Numbered from the stretch's first letter, positions 13,178 through 22,952 are shown. The stretch is DNA of 64,000 nt from Solobacterium sp. (GCA_017512555.1 JAFWFE010000036.1:1-64000); one strand, 5' to 3'. The notes: generated by a model from the sequence alone, not told the origin. Translations and numbers: made by a program.

Positions 13178-13222
13178 AAGCGTATCCATGATTGGTGGGA
13201 GGATCATGTTATACGCTTTTTT
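13178..13222 (+). terminator. Terminator of the LacI/ABC operon
   Basis: AAGCGTAT (13178-13185) pairs with ATACGCTT (13211-13218); CATGAT and ATCATG extend the stem internally. A T run follows. Confidence 0.85.
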
Positions 13223-13228
13223 CATATG

Positions 13229-13249
13229 AAAAAAGCGGTTTGACCGCTT
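13229..13249 (-). terminator. Terminator of the DegV gene
   Basis: On the minus strand AAGCGGT (13249-13243), a short loop and ACCGCTT (13239-13233) are followed by T residues. The hairpin overlaps the stop codon of the DegV gene. Confidence 0.75.
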
Positions 13250-14132
13250 ATAGAATTCTCTTTTTCCCGTGGTAGGCGACAGCGATGAATCCGGGACCGA
13301 CATGCGCCGCAATGACCGGACCAAGTGTCATGATCGGGATATCCACATCTTTTAGCTGCGGATAGGTATCCTGCAGATCCTGACGGAATTTTACGGCATC
13401 CTCGTAGTCATCAGCTTCAATGATCGTGATGTCATCTCCGGTATAGCAGTCGGCGAGATCATCCTTGCATGATAAGATCAGTTCATGAAGACATCTCTTA
13501 CGTCCCCGGATCTTATTGAAGGCAATCAGCTTGCCGTCATTACAGACATACAGAAGGGGCTTGATACTCAGCAGGGAACCAACGATTGCGGAAGCGTTGG
13601 ACAATCTGCCGCCTCTGCGCAGCCACTGCAGATCATCCACCATGAAACGATGGATAAACTCCAGCTTATGTTCTTCACCCCAGGCAGCGACTTCCTCAAA
13701 CGTTGCTCCTGCTTCCTTGCGGTTCACCAGCTGACGTACAAGAAGATTCAAACCTGCGGTAATACAGTATGAATCGATGAAGTGAATTCTGCGTTCCGGA
13801 AATTCCCGGCATACCTCTTCGATCGCGCTTTCCGCATTGACGATGGAATTGGAAATCGCACGGGACATATCGGTAAAGATAATATCCTTGCCTTGTTCAA
13901 GAAGATTCTTAAAGAACTCATAATACGCATATTCAGAAATCTGCGAGGTATTCGGCATCTTGCCTTCCCGCATGGCTTTAAACAACAATCTCTTGGTATC
14001 TTCCGTACAGTCGTCAATATATACCTGACCGTCAAGAGTAAATGTATAGGAAATCACCGGAATATGATGTTCCTCAAGATACTCTTTCGGCAGATCGGCA
14101 GTAGAAGATGTTGCAATAATGTAGTCACTCAT
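13248..14132 (-). CDS. DegV family fatty-acid-binding protein
   Basis: A 294-residue two-domain DegV protein. Family members bind a fatty acid and act as FakB subunits that hand fatty acids to the kinase FakA. Visible are IIATSSTADLP at the N-terminus, the NTSQIS segment lining the lipid pocket, HFIDSYCITAGLNLLV, and DLQWLRRGGRLS with the conserved Arg-Gly-Gly. A fakA partner is not in the window. AAGGAG precedes the start, and the promoter is clear (TTTACA, 17 bases, TATAAT; 14155-14183). Confidence 0.92.
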   Translation of the reverse strand: MSDYIIATSSTADLPKEYLEEHHIPVISYTFTLDGQVYIDDCTEDTKRLLFKAMREGKMPNTSQISEYAYYEFFKNLLEQGKDIIFTDMSRAISNSIVNAESAIEEVCREFPERRIHFIDSYCITAGLNLLVRQLVNRKEAGATFEEVAAWGEEHKLEFIHRFMVDDLQWLRRGGRLSNASAIVGSLLSIKPLLYVCNDGKLIAFNKIRGRKRCLHELILSCKDDLADCYTGDDITIIEADDYEDAVKFRQDLQDTYPQLKDVDIPIMTLGPVIAAHVGPGFIAVAYHGKKRIL

Positions 14133-14154
14133 AGATTACTCCTTGCACGTCGGT

Positions 14155-14183
14155 ATTATATCGAGGTTTTCAGAGATTGTAAA
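14155..14183 (-). promoter_or_regulatory. Promoter of the DegV gene
   Basis: On the minus strand TTTACA (14183-14178), a 17-base spacer and TATAAT (14160-14155). This leadered promoter contrasts with the leaderless tgt start nearby. Confidence 0.75.
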
Positions 14184-14187
14184 ACAC

Positions 14188-15357
<1,170 letters not shown>

Positions 15358-15359
15358 CT

Positions 15360-15815
15360 ATGAGATCATGTGTTATTAAAATCCATAACCTTCCTGAGAC
15401 AAATGAACCTGTCCATCACATCACGGTCAAACCCATAGGACTGTTGATCGGCATCATTATCCTGGGACTGGTATTTATCATACGTTATCCTTACTTTGTG
15501 GCGGCCGGATTCAGTCTGATCATGCTGGCAACCTTTGCGCTTCTGGTCATGCCGGACAGGACCCTGATCACCTTCACGAAAGAATACATGATTCTGTATA
15601 ATCTTACGGATCGCACCTCCTGTACCATGATCTACTGGGAAGATATCGTCAACTGGCAGTATGAACGCCATATGCGGAATGACCAGCTGGTGGTGAACCT
15701 GGTGAACGGGACTTCCGAGTTCATGGATGTCTACTCCAAGAGATCTGTTGCCAGGTATCTCGAACAATATGCTCCGGGAAAGGAAAAGCACCAGATAGGG
15801 GTGGGACAAGGCTGA
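15360..15815 (+). CDS. Small membrane protein with two N-terminal helices
   Basis: A 151-residue protein I do not recognise. Two hydrophobic segments (about residues 26-42 and 46-63) precede a soluble C-terminal region of alternating strands (LITFTKEYMILYN, CTMIYWEDIVNWQYE) that could be a PH-like or similar small beta domain facing the cytoplasm; this is speculation. Predicted leaderless (TATAAT then six bases then ATG). Its TGA overlaps the ATG of the exonuclease gene by one base, so the two are translationally coupled. Confidence 0.7.
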   Translation: MRSCVIKIHNLPETNEPVHHITVKPIGLLIGIIILGLVFIIRYPYFVAAGFSLIMLATFALLVMPDRTLITFTKEYMILYNLTDRTSCTMIYWEDIVNWQYERHMRNDQLVVNLVNGTSEFMDVYSKRSVARYLEQYAPGKEKHQIGVGQG

Positions 15816-16372
15816 TGATCGTTACCGCAATTGATTTTGAAACGGCAAACAGGCATCCTGCGAGTGTATGCGCATTAGGTGCAGCGGTTCTGGAGTACGG
15901 CTCCATTGAGGAGAAAATCTCAACCTTGATCTGTCCGGAAAAGAATGTCGGATGGTTCAGCCGGCAGAATATCGCTGTCCATGGAATATACCCGGAAGAT
16001 GTGAAGGACGCGCCGACCTTCCCGGAGGTATACCGGACCTTGAAGCCGTATCTGGAGAATGGTCTGGTGGCAGCGCACAATGCCCGTTTTGATATGGCAT
16101 GTCTGAAGGAAGCCTGTCTGAACTGCGGGATTCCTTTACCGACATTCCGTTATTTTGATACCGTGGAATTAGCCAGGAGGGTATTTCCTCACCTGGAACA
16201 TCATCGTCTTAATGATGTGTGCGAACATCTGGGATTTGACCTGGATCATCATAAAGCGGACAGTGATGCCATGGGGTGTCTGATGATCGTAGTACAGGCA
16301 ATGAATCTTACCGGGGTCTATGATCCGGAAGAGATGTTATCCCAGTGCAATACAAGAATCTATGAGTTTTAG
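15815..16372 (+). CDS. DnaQ-like 3'-5' exonuclease (DEDDh)
   Basis: A 185-residue stand-alone exonuclease domain. The DEDDh residues are visible: AIDFETA (Asp, Glu), AAHNARFDM (Asp) and HHKADSDAMGC (His, Asp). Proteins like this act as proofreading or RNase T-like exonucleases on DNA or RNA ends; which applies here is unknown. The start overlaps the previous stop. Confidence 0.9.
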   Translation: MIVTAIDFETANRHPASVCALGAAVLEYGSIEEKISTLICPEKNVGWFSRQNIAVHGIYPEDVKDAPTFPEVYRTLKPYLENGLVAAHNARFDMACLKEACLNCGIPLPTFRYFDTVELARRVFPHLEHHRLNDVCEHLGFDLDHHKADSDAMGCLMIVVQAMNLTGVYDPEEMLSQCNTRIYEF

Positions 16373-16384
16373 GAGGAAGAAACC

Positions 16385-17368
16385 ATGTTGAAGTGCAGAG
16401 AATGTAAAGAGTGCAACGGATATGCGTGCCGGGGAGAGATTCCGGGTGTCGGTGGTAAGGACACCGGGCGTGCATTTATCAACAATGTCGAAGGATTAAA
16501 GAAAGTGAAGATCAACATGGATGTCTGCTTTGAACCGGGTGATGTATCCACCGAAACAGAGATCCTTGGTATGAAGATGTCCATGCCGGTATTCTCTGCG
16601 CCTGTCGCGGGAATAGAGAACAACTACGGCTATGAAATCAGTGAATATGATTATTCCTGCCTGATGCTCAAGGGATGCCGTGATGCCGGTATTCTGGGCT
16701 TTACAGGGGACGGAATCAACCTGGAAGAGTTATTTGTAAAACCAGCGACTGCGATCAGTGATCTCGGCGGTATGGGAATCGCGACGATCAAACCTTGGGT
16801 AAAAGAGGGTGTAGATGCCCGTATTGAGGCTCTGAAAGGTCTGAATGTGGCCATGGCCGCCATGGATGTGGACGCGGCAGGATTGCCGTTGCTGCGGGCA
16901 GGAAAGACACCGGTGGAGACCAAGGGCGTTGAATAGCTCCGCTATATCCGTGAAGCATTGAACAAGAAGTTTATCGTCAAGGGTGTGATGACTGTCCACG
17001 CGGCCGAAACAGCCGTAGCCGCCGGTGCTGATGCTATTGTCGTATCCAACCACGGAGGACGTGTCATGGATGATACACCGGGTACGATTGAAGTCCTTCC
17101 CGAGATCGTCAAGGCAGTAAAGGGAAAGATCACGATCCTCATCGACGGCGGTATCCGCAGCGGCAACGATATCTTCAAGTGTCTGGCGCTGGGGGCTGAC
17201 GGGGTACTGATCGGCAGACCGTTTGCGCTTGCCTGCGTAAAAGGCGGCTCCGAAGGTGTTACAGCACTTGCCGCAAAATACCAGGACCAGCTGAAACAGG
17301 CGATGCTGATGACCGGATGTCATACGATCAAGGACATCACAGAAGAAAAAGTTATCGTTACAAAATAA
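16385..17368 (+). pseudogene. FMN-dependent alpha-hydroxy-acid oxidase, interrupted by one in-frame TAG
   Basis: Both halves lie in the same frame and together make a normal-length protein of about 327 codons. The first (to 16936) has the Cys-rich N-terminus CRECKECNGYACRG and FMN-domain strands up to ...VETKGVE. Then TAG (16934-16936), and the frame continues LRYIREALNKKFIVKGVM, AIVVSNHGGRV with the catalytic His, and ILIDGGIRSGNDIFKCLALGADGVLIGRP binding FMN. The stop falls between VE and LR, where relatives have a charged residue, so a single GAG, CAG or AAG to TAG change explains it. TAG ends other genes here normally (11080, 11956, 24090), so recoding is unlikely. A recent pseudogene or a sequencing error. 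Confidence 0.85.
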
Positions 17369-17409
17369 TGAAAATTGTTTCAGCGATCATGTATGTATTT
17401 ACATCCGAA

Positions 17410-17431
17410 TTGAAATGTCATATAATTTCAA
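17410..17431. promoter_or_regulatory. Inverted repeat over the promoter of the pyrophosphatase-like gene
   Basis: TTGAAAT (17410-17416) and ATTTCAA (17425-17431) are perfect inverted repeats flanking and overlapping TATAAT (17421-17426). It may be an operator; no candidate regulator is adjacent. Confidence 0.4.
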
Positions 17432-17446
17432 CATTCGAGGGTAAAT

Positions 17447-17839
17447 ATGACAGAATTTGAAAACAATGCGTATTTTTGGCAGAAAGTCGACACATTATTT
17501 CTGTCCAGTAATCTGAAGATTGCCAAACACAAGGGAGAAGTCCATCACAAGTTTAAGAACCTGATCTATCCGGTGGAATACGGACATCTGGAAGATACGA
17601 TCTCCACAAGTCCTTCCGGTATATCGGTATATCTCGGTACACAATCCAAATCCAAAGTCACCGGTGTAGTCGTAGCGGCAGATATCCTGATCAAGACGAT
17701 CGATATCAAACTTCTGGTCGGATGTAACGAAGAAGAAACCTATGAAGTACTTCATTTCCTGAATCAGACGGATTTCCAGAAAACGATTCTGATCCATAGG
17801 GGAAATGCGATACCAAGTTGGGGACTGACAGATAACTAA
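17447..17839 (+). CDS. Inorganic pyrophosphatase-like small protein
   Basis: A 130-residue protein resembling the short pyrophosphatase-related family of Bacillota: FWQKVDTLFLSS, HHKFKNLIYPVEYGHLEDT and GISVYLGT. The P-VEYGHL segment resembles the substrate loop of family I pyrophosphatase, but the Asp cluster of the true enzymes (D-x-D-P-x-D) is not evident, so activity is uncertain. A GAGGG motif precedes ATG; TATAAT lies at 17421. Monocistronic, with a terminator at 17849. Confidence 0.7.
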   Translation: MTEFENNAYFWQKVDTLFLSSNLKIAKHKGEVHHKFKNLIYPVEYGHLEDTISTSPSGISVYLGTQSKSKVTGVVVAADILIKTIDIKLLVGCNEEETYEVLHFLNQTDFQKTILIHRGNAIPSWGLTDN

Positions 17840-17848
17840 ACCCGGATA

Positions 17849-17874
17849 ACACCCTGAATAACCAGGGTGTTTTT
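17849..17874 (+). terminator. Terminator of the pyrophosphatase-like gene
   Basis: ACACCCTG (17849-17856) pairs perfectly with CAGGGTGT (17863-17870), followed by T residues. Confidence 0.88.
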
Positions 17875-17888
17875 CTTTGTGAGAACAT

Positions 17889-17912
17889 AAAAAAGTGACG
17901 GTTACTGTCACT
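17889..17912 (-). terminator. Terminator of the four-gene yggS operon
   Basis: On the minus strand AGTGAC (17912-17907) pairs with GTCACT (17899-17894), followed by six T residues. It lies just after the phospholipase C-like gene. Confidence 0.78.
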
Positions 17913-17923
17913 ATATCTGAAAT

Positions 17924-18784
17924 TCACCTGATTGGTGTACCGTTGAAATCACGGTTGATCTTTTGCAGATCCAGGTTCTCAATCAGTTCCTGTGCATAGC
18001 CGAGAGCGTCGTTATATAACTCCAGGAAAGAACGGTTATCCCGGATATCCTCATATACATACTCGTCGTGATCTTCGTTCATGACCATCAAACCATGTGC
18101 CTGTTTATGATCCAGCATCATACCGCTGGTCGCATGAGAAATCTTTGCGAGACTCTCCAGACGATATAAGAATTTATATTTCATGTTGTTCGGCCTGAGC
18201 AGTTTGGTCAGCTTGGAAACACCGTGAATTGATTCCCGCAGATCCGCAAGCGTCAGATCGATACGGAAGATATCCGCAAACATCTTCCTGTACATGACAG
18301 CCAGGATCATGCCGGTATCTTTGGAGACCTTGACATCGTCAAAGACATGATAATCTTTCACAGACATTCCGTGTTCTTCCATGACCAGGACATCCAGGTC
18401 TGCCTCGCTGTGCACATGCGCTTCATTTACGCTTACCCCGAACATTTCCGCCGTGCGTACAGCCATGGCGTTGATCAGGGGATGCGCTGTGGAATCCAGC
18501 GCGTAATGACATAGAAATCCGTAGTAGTAAGAAGCCAGTTCGGGTACATCTTCCACATAATCCCGGATAAATCCAAGGACTTCCCGTACTTTCTGCACAT
18601 GCATCAGGTTTCCATATTTGTGCAGGGAACCCGGAAGGTAGGAGAACTTGCTGAAAAACAACACATCCGGACCTTGTGAGCCAAGATAAAACAACTGTTT
18701 ATTCGTAATCTTCTTTTTCTGTTCCTCAGGTAGTTGTGCGTAGACATCCCGGGCAAATTCTACATGCGTAGTAGCAGCTGGCAT
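17924..18784 (-). CDS. Zinc-dependent phospholipase C-like protein
   Basis: A 286-residue helical protein of the Zn-dependent phospholipase C/S1-P1 nuclease-like family. Metal-ligand candidates are H7 in ATTHVEFAR, LGSQGPDVLFF (Asp), HYALDSTAHPLI (His, Asp, His) and EAHVHSEADLD. There is no signal peptide, so unlike secreted clostridial phospholipase C it is probably cytoplasmic; such versions are common in Bacillota with no known substrate. Last gene of an operon; its start overlaps the end of the HD gene by one base. Confidence 0.82.
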   Translation of the reverse strand: MPAATTHVEFARDVYAQLPEEQKKKITNKQLFYLGSQGPDVLFFSKFSYLPGSLHKYGNLMHVQKVREVLGFIRDYVEDVPELASYYYGFLCHYALDSTAHPLINAMAVRTAEMFGVSVNEAHVHSEADLDVLVMEEHGMSVKDYHVFDDVKVSKDTGMILAVMYRKMFADIFRIDLTLADLRESIHGVSKLTKLLRPNNMKYKFLYRLESLAKISHATSGMMLDHKQAHGLMVMNEDHDEYVYEDIRDNRSFLELYNDALGYAQELIENLDLQKINRDFNGTPIR

Positions 18785-19326
18785 CAGTTTAATCCTTCCT
18801 CGATCATCTCATAGATCTGTTTCAGTACAGGGTAGATTGCATAGTAAGACTTTGATCCGACCTCGATCCCTGCGCAGTATTTATCCGCGACACTGACAAG
18901 ATATCCTTCCCTTGTTTCCGGACTGGCAGACGTATTCGGCCACATATGCCTCAGGATACAGTCACGCATGATATCCGTAACTTCAAAATACTTCTCCGCG
19001 TTGGTAAATGCCGCAATCGGGTGGATCTCGTTGTGATTCCCCTTGATCGGAGGATTGCTCCGGTAATCATAGAGAAAGAAGTCGTGGAGAAGAGCCCCGC
19101 GGGCAGCTTCCTTATAATTCAGACCCAGTTTCTTTGCCCACAGATACGTATACCAGGAGACATTCAGACAATGCTGGTAGCGGTTGGTATGAAGGTGGTG
19201 TGTAAATTGCTCAAGTTTCCGGAACTCCGGATGATCCGCGATATCCTTGATGATTTCAAGAAACTCCATGGCATCTTCATCGTTCCAGTCCAGAAAATCT
19301 CGTTTTGAACCCAGAATATGTGTCAT
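18784..19326 (-). CDS. HD domain phosphohydrolase
   Basis: A 180-residue HD protein. The metal site is spelled by H53 (RYQHCLNVSWY), the HD pair in ALLHDFFLYDY, and a later Asp in SVADKYCAG. The family hydrolyses phosphate esters of nucleotides or similar substrates. Together with the following phospholipase-like gene it lies directly after an aminotransferase gene with no gap, so it is part of that operon. The substrate is unknown. Confidence 0.88.
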   Translation of the reverse strand: MTHILGSKRDFLDWNDEDAMEFLEIIKDIADHPEFRKLEQFTHHLHTNRYQHCLNVSWYTYLWAKKLGLNYKEAARGALLHDFFLYDYRSNPPIKGNHNEIHPIAAFTNAEKYFEVTDIMRDCILRHMWPNTSASPETREGYLVSVADKYCAGIEVGSKSYYAIYPVLKQIYEMIEEGLN

Positions 19327-20562
19327 TTATCCTAAACCGTTTTCTTCAATCAAAGCTTTCATTTTACCGGCTAATCCTCTGACTTTTCTTACCGGAAGGG
19401 AACAGATACCGATACGGATATCCTTACCCAGTAAAACCGTATAGATATGATGATCCAGGAAGACCTGATGGATCTTCTTTGTGGTTTCCGGATCTTTACC
19501 CTTGATGGTCAGGAAGAATCCCTCTTTGTAAGGATAGATGGGAAGACCACACTCGGCAGCTTCTTTCAGGAAGAGAGAAGAGCGTTCCTTCATCACTTCG
19601 ATATATTCCTGTTTTTCCTGCAGGAATTGTTCTTTATATTCGCTTTCCACCCAGGCAAAGGTCTCCATACCGCTGTTGGAGATATTCGACCAGGCACTGC
19701 GGGCTGTTTTCTCAAATACAGCTTCGGCATCCTGGACATCCCTGAGACGTCTTGCGAGAACGATGGAAGCGCCGCACCGCATGTCGTAGAACGTCAATGT
19801 CTTTGAACAACTGAAGGAGATGATGACCATGACGTTTTCCGAAATCGTATTGAATAACGCCATGTACGCGCGGTTCTCAGGGTTGTAGGCATAATCGATG
19901 TAGGCGATATCATCCAGCAGCACGACCGGTGTTTTTTCAGAAGCTTCGTTGAGAATACCGATCAGTTCTTTCCATTCCTCAACCGTCATACTGTAACCGG
20001 TAGGGTTATGACACGGATCATTCACCAGAATCAGAACCTTGTCCTGGATCTTCTGTACTTTCGCAATCGTCTCACGGATACTGTCCATGTCATAGTGGTC
20101 ATCTTTGAACAGGGAATACCGGGCGATTTTCAGTGAATTCATTTCTGCCATCAACGCATAATTACTCCAGCAGTTATCCGGCAGGATCACGGTTTCACCT
20201 TTCTCCAGGATATTCATCATTGTACTGTTAATGGATCCCGTACCTCCCGGGGTAGCGACGACAGAGTGGGGCAGATCAATCTTGATATCCCCAAAGACCC
20301 AGCGGTATACACTGTTCCTGTAGTTTGCGTTGCCGGCTACTCCTGCCGCATACTTTGCCTTGATGCGGCTGTCCAGATGATCATAGTAGTGATAAACGCT
20401 CTCGTATGCCACAAGCCTGCCGTCTTCACCGTATAACGTACCGATCGTCGCATTGACGACAAGATCCCCGTTGACCTTCATGTCTGCCTGAGCTCGCTGC
20501 GCAATCTCAAATACCGGATCTTTCAATGTATGCGTATCCGCACTTTTTCTGATAAATGCCAT
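19327..20562 (-). CDS. Class I/II PLP-dependent aminotransferase
   Basis: A 411-residue fold-type I aminotransferase, probably for aspartate or aromatic amino acids. NDPCHNPTGYSM holds the conserved Asn-Pro-Thr-Gly loop, DDIAYIDYAY the PLP-binding Asp/Tyr, and ISFSCSKTLTFYDMRCGA the Schiff-base lysine. C-terminal RIGICSLP supplies the substrate carboxylate-binding Arg. GAGG precedes the start. It begins four bases after the yggS stop and abuts the HD gene. Confidence 0.9.
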   Translation of the reverse strand: MAFIRKSADTHTLKDPVFEIAQRAQADMKVNGDLVVNATIGTLYGEDGRLVAYESVYHYYDHLDSRIKAKYAAGVAGNANYRNSVYRWVFGDIKIDLPHSVVATPGGTGSINSTMMNILEKGETVILPDNCWSNYALMAEMNSLKIARYSLFKDDHYDMDSIRETIAKVQKIQDKVLILVNDPCHNPTGYSMTVEEWKELIGILNEASEKTPVVLLDDIAYIDYAYNPENRAYMALFNTISENVMVIISFSCSKTLTFYDMRCGASIVLARRLRDVQDAEAVFEKTARSAWSNISNSGMETFAWVESEYKEQFLQEKQEYIEVMKERSSLFLKEAAECGLPIYPYKEGFFLTIKGKDPETTKKIHQVFLDHHIYTVLLGKDIRIGICSLPVRKVRGLAGKMKALIEENGLG

Positions 20563-20566
20563 ATAA

Positions 20567-21217
20567 CTAATCCTCGAATAAATAACTGCCGATTCTTACA
20601 AGTGTTGAACCATGTTCAAGAGCAATCGGGAAATCATCACTCATTCCCATGGATAAGATTTGAATTTTTTCAGGACCGAAGATCTTCTGCAGGTCAAGAT
20701 ATAAACCATGTCCCTGTTCAAATACGCGGGCAATCACATCCGTATTCTCCGTATGCGGTCCCATGGCCATGATCCCGCGGACATCCAGATGTTCATATTT
20801 CTGACATTCCTGCAGAAAAGATACGGCGTCTTCCGCGCTCAGTCCGGTCTTGTTGGTATCTTCCAGGGCAAGATGAAATTCTGCCAGTACCGGCATGACC
20901 TTTCCGATCCTTGCGCACTCCTTGTCAATTACCTTTGCCAGTTCCAGAGAATCCAGAGACTGGATCATGGACACATAGGGGACGATCAAACGAACTTTAT
21001 TACGCTGCAGGTGGCCGATGAAATGCCAGCGGATATCCTCCGGCAGGTCAGTTTTCGTCAATAATTCCTGCGCGTGATTCTCACCAAAGATTCTTTCTCC
21101 CATAGTGTAATACTGAAGAATATCTTCGCGGGAACGCTTTTTGGAAACAATACACAGTTCTGCCTTACCCTGAATCTTTTGTTTTACAACCTCGTAATGT
21201 TGTTTATTGATTGCCAT
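20567..21217 (-). CDS. yggS: YggS/PLPBP family PLP homeostasis protein
   Basis: A single-domain PLP-binding barrel of 216 residues that buffers pyridoxal phosphate. Visible are LCIVSKKRSREDILQYY with the PLP lysine, GENHAQELL, WHFIGHLQRNKV and ILSMGMSDDFPIAL. The open frame runs to 21307 but the start at 21217 fits the family (MAINKQHYEVV). TGC plus TATAAT (21224-21229) lies six bases before ATG and there is no ribosome binding site, a very clear leaderless start. It heads an operon with a PLP-dependent aminotransferase, a sensible functional pairing. Confidence 0.93.
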   Translation of the reverse strand: MAINKQHYEVVKQKIQGKAELCIVSKKRSREDILQYYTMGERIFGENHAQELLTKTDLPEDIRWHFIGHLQRNKVRLIVPYVSMIQSLDSLELAKVIDKECARIGKVMPVLAEFHLALEDTNKTGLSAEDAVSFLQECQKYEHLDVRGIMAMGPHTENTDVIARVFEQGHGLYLDLQKIFGPEKIQILSMGMSDDFPIALEHGSTLVRIGSYLFED

Positions 21218-21223
21218 ACTAAA

Positions 21224-21248
21224 ATTATAGCATTTCTCGTGGTATAAT
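21224..21248. promoter_or_regulatory. Divergent extended -10 promoters for yggS and the CapA-like gene
   Basis: Minus strand: TGC-TATAAT (21232-21224). Plus strand: TGG-TATAAT (TATAAT 21243-21248), ten bases before ATG at 21259. Neither has a convincing -35. The two start codons are 41 bases apart. Confidence 0.75.
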
Positions 21249-21258
21249 TCGTAATAGG

Positions 21259-22341
21259 ATGAAAAACAAAAGCTTTTGGGACACCAGCGGGAAACTATTG
21301 CTGGCACTTGCTCTGGTAATCGGTATCATCAGTCTGACGATGAATATCATGACTTTTCTTCTGGAAAGACGGAATAACGTACCACAGTATGAACCAAGAC
21401 CACAGGTACCGCAGGAAGAAGTCAGTGTGATCAATGTACTGGCATTAGGCGCTGTAGACTACCATCAGACAGAGTATACAGACTATACTCCGTGTTTTTC
21501 AAATATGCTCCGGATGATCGCCAACCACGATATCTCCGTATACAGCCAGATCACCCAGACCGGTACAGATCTTCCGGAAGATTTCGCAAAGGCAGTGGAA
21601 GTGTCCGGACTGAACAGTGTGGCTCTGGCCAATGCCGGCAGTCTTTCCCACGGGAAGGAGGGTGTAGAGACAACACTTTCCTGCTGGCAGAATACAGGAC
21701 TGCAGGAAGCCGGACTGAATACCGGTACGGATATGCAGAATCTGATCCATGTCTTTGAAAAGAACAATATCTCGGTTGTGTATCTTTCTTATACGGATAT
21801 TCTGGACGATGAACTTCCGGAACAGACAAAATATCTGGTCAACGTCTATGACGAACGTACACCGGAGATCGTCTCCAGAGCGGCATCCCAGGCAGATGTA
21901 GTAATCGTGTCTGTATACTGGGAAGGGGAAGACCGTTCTGCGCCTTCCGCCCGCCAGCAGCAGATTGCCAAGGAACTTGCGGATGCCGGTGCTTCCGTGA
22001 TCATCGGGAATGCCCCGGATGCCATACAGCCGGCAGGGTGGATCGACGATACCCTGATCTTCTACTCGCTGGGAGATCTTCTCAGTGACCGCAGCACGCA
22101 GAGCTTCGGTTTTGCCGGAGCGGTGACCATCACCAAGTCCACATACAAGGACAACAAAAAAATAGAGCTGACCAATCCCCGCGTGGAACTGATCAGCACA
22201 CAATGTTCAGACAATACGATCTGCAGAGTATCTCCGTATAACACAATAACTTCCAACGCAGAGAATACACCGGAATATCAGGAATATGTACGGGTGATCC
22301 AGATGCTGGATGACTCGATCCGGATCGGCGGACTTCAGTAA
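21259..22341 (+). CDS. CapA-like membrane-anchored protein with degenerate metal site
   Basis: A 360-residue protein with one N-terminal membrane helix (about 10-32) and an extracellular CapA/PgsA-type domain. The family framework is readable (VVIVSVYWEGE, ADAGASVIIGNAPDAIQP, LIFYSLGDLL). Where typical members have HWG, GHHPH and SLGN, this protein has YWE, GNAPD and SLGD, so several metal ligands are missing. It may be a non-catalytic relative. The leader is only about four bases; AATAGG before ATG gives a weak ribosome site. Tail-to-tail with folT. Confidence 0.75.
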   Translation: MKNKSFWDTSGKLLLALALVIGIISLTMNIMTFLLERRNNVPQYEPRPQVPQEEVSVINVLALGAVDYHQTEYTDYTPCFSNMLRMIANHDISVYSQITQTGTDLPEDFAKAVEVSGLNSVALANAGSLSHGKEGVETTLSCWQNTGLQEAGLNTGTDMQNLIHVFEKNNISVVYLSYTDILDDELPEQTKYLVNVYDERTPEIVSRAASQADVVIVSVYWEGEDRSAPSARQQQIAKELADAGASVIIGNAPDAIQPAGWIDDTLIFYSLGDLLSDRSTQSFGFAGAVTITKSTYKDNKKIELTNPRVELISTQCSDNTICRVSPYNTITSNAENTPEYQEYVRVIQMLDDSIRIGGLQ

Positions 22342-22347
22342 TTATTC

Positions 22348-22893
22348 TTAAATCAGATGACGTTTCTCCAACGTCGGCATAATGATCTTGAACACGGCAT
22401 ACATGGCGGCAATCTCCACCGGCAGAAGTACCGTGTTTTTTATAATACTCTTGGCGAAGTAGTAGTAGAATCCCTTGGAGAACATCATAGAAGACCAGAG
22501 AGATCCCATCAGTAAATTTACCAGATAATTGACACAGATCTTGGACCCGGCAAGTCTCCAGAGCGTGATCTTCTGCCTGTACAGGAAGAGGGCATAGATC
22601 AGTGAACCGGCCATGGAGGATAATGTATACCCGAAGAAGAACGGTCCTGTCGGATGAATGATAAAGGACAGGATATCGGTAACCATACCGGAAACAACCG
22701 CTGCTACAGGTCCCAGAATACAAGATTCCACAGACACAAAGAGAAATGTGAAAAGGATCCTCAGATTATCGGCTACCGGAATATACCAGTAGGAGACCAC
22801 GATCTTCAAGGCGATCATGGATGCCATAATTGCGAGATACTTGGTTGAGTGGAGTTTTTCTGCTGAAGATGACCAATATTCCTTGCTAAACAT
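22348..22893 (-). CDS. folT: FolT family ECF transporter S component (folate)
   Basis: A 181-residue protein with about six hydrophobic helices, typical of substrate-binding S components that use a shared ECF module (not in the window) to import vitamins. LRILFTFLFVSVESCILGPV and FFFGYTLSSMAGSLIYALF fit the FolT group. The folate assignment is strongly supported by the tetrahydrofolate riboswitch in its leader (22953-23023). The ribosome site AAAGGAGG (22906-22899) is itself part of a predicted sequestering helix. Confidence 0.88.
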   Translation of the reverse strand: MFSKEYWSSSAEKLHSTKYLAIMASMIALKIVVSYWYIPVADNLRILFTFLFVSVESCILGPVAAVVSGMVTDILSFIIHPTGPFFFGYTLSSMAGSLIYALFLYRQKITLWRLAGSKICVNYLVNLLMGSLWSSMMFSKGFYYYFAKSIIKNTVLLPVEIAAMYAVFKIIMPTLEKRHLI

Positions 22894-22939
22894 AAAAGCC
22901 TCCTTTCTCGCCCGTAAATGTGTGAAAAAGGAAGCTTTT
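22894..22939 (-). promoter_or_regulatory. Anti-Shine-Dalgarno expression platform of the THF riboswitch
   Basis: AAAAGCTTCCTTT (22939-22927) pairs over 13 positions, one of them G-U, with AAAGGAGGCTTTT (22906-22894), which contains the ribosome binding site and reaches the base before ATG. A competing local hairpin GTGAAAA/TTTTCAC (within 22942-22922) would free the ribosome site. This indicates translational control. Confidence 0.8.
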
Positions 22940-22952
22940 CACCATTGGGAGA

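Noticed and set aside
16934-16936. TAG recoded as an amino acid such as pyrrolysine
   Set aside because: TAG ends other genes in the window normally and no pyrrolysine genes are seen; a point mutation is simpler.
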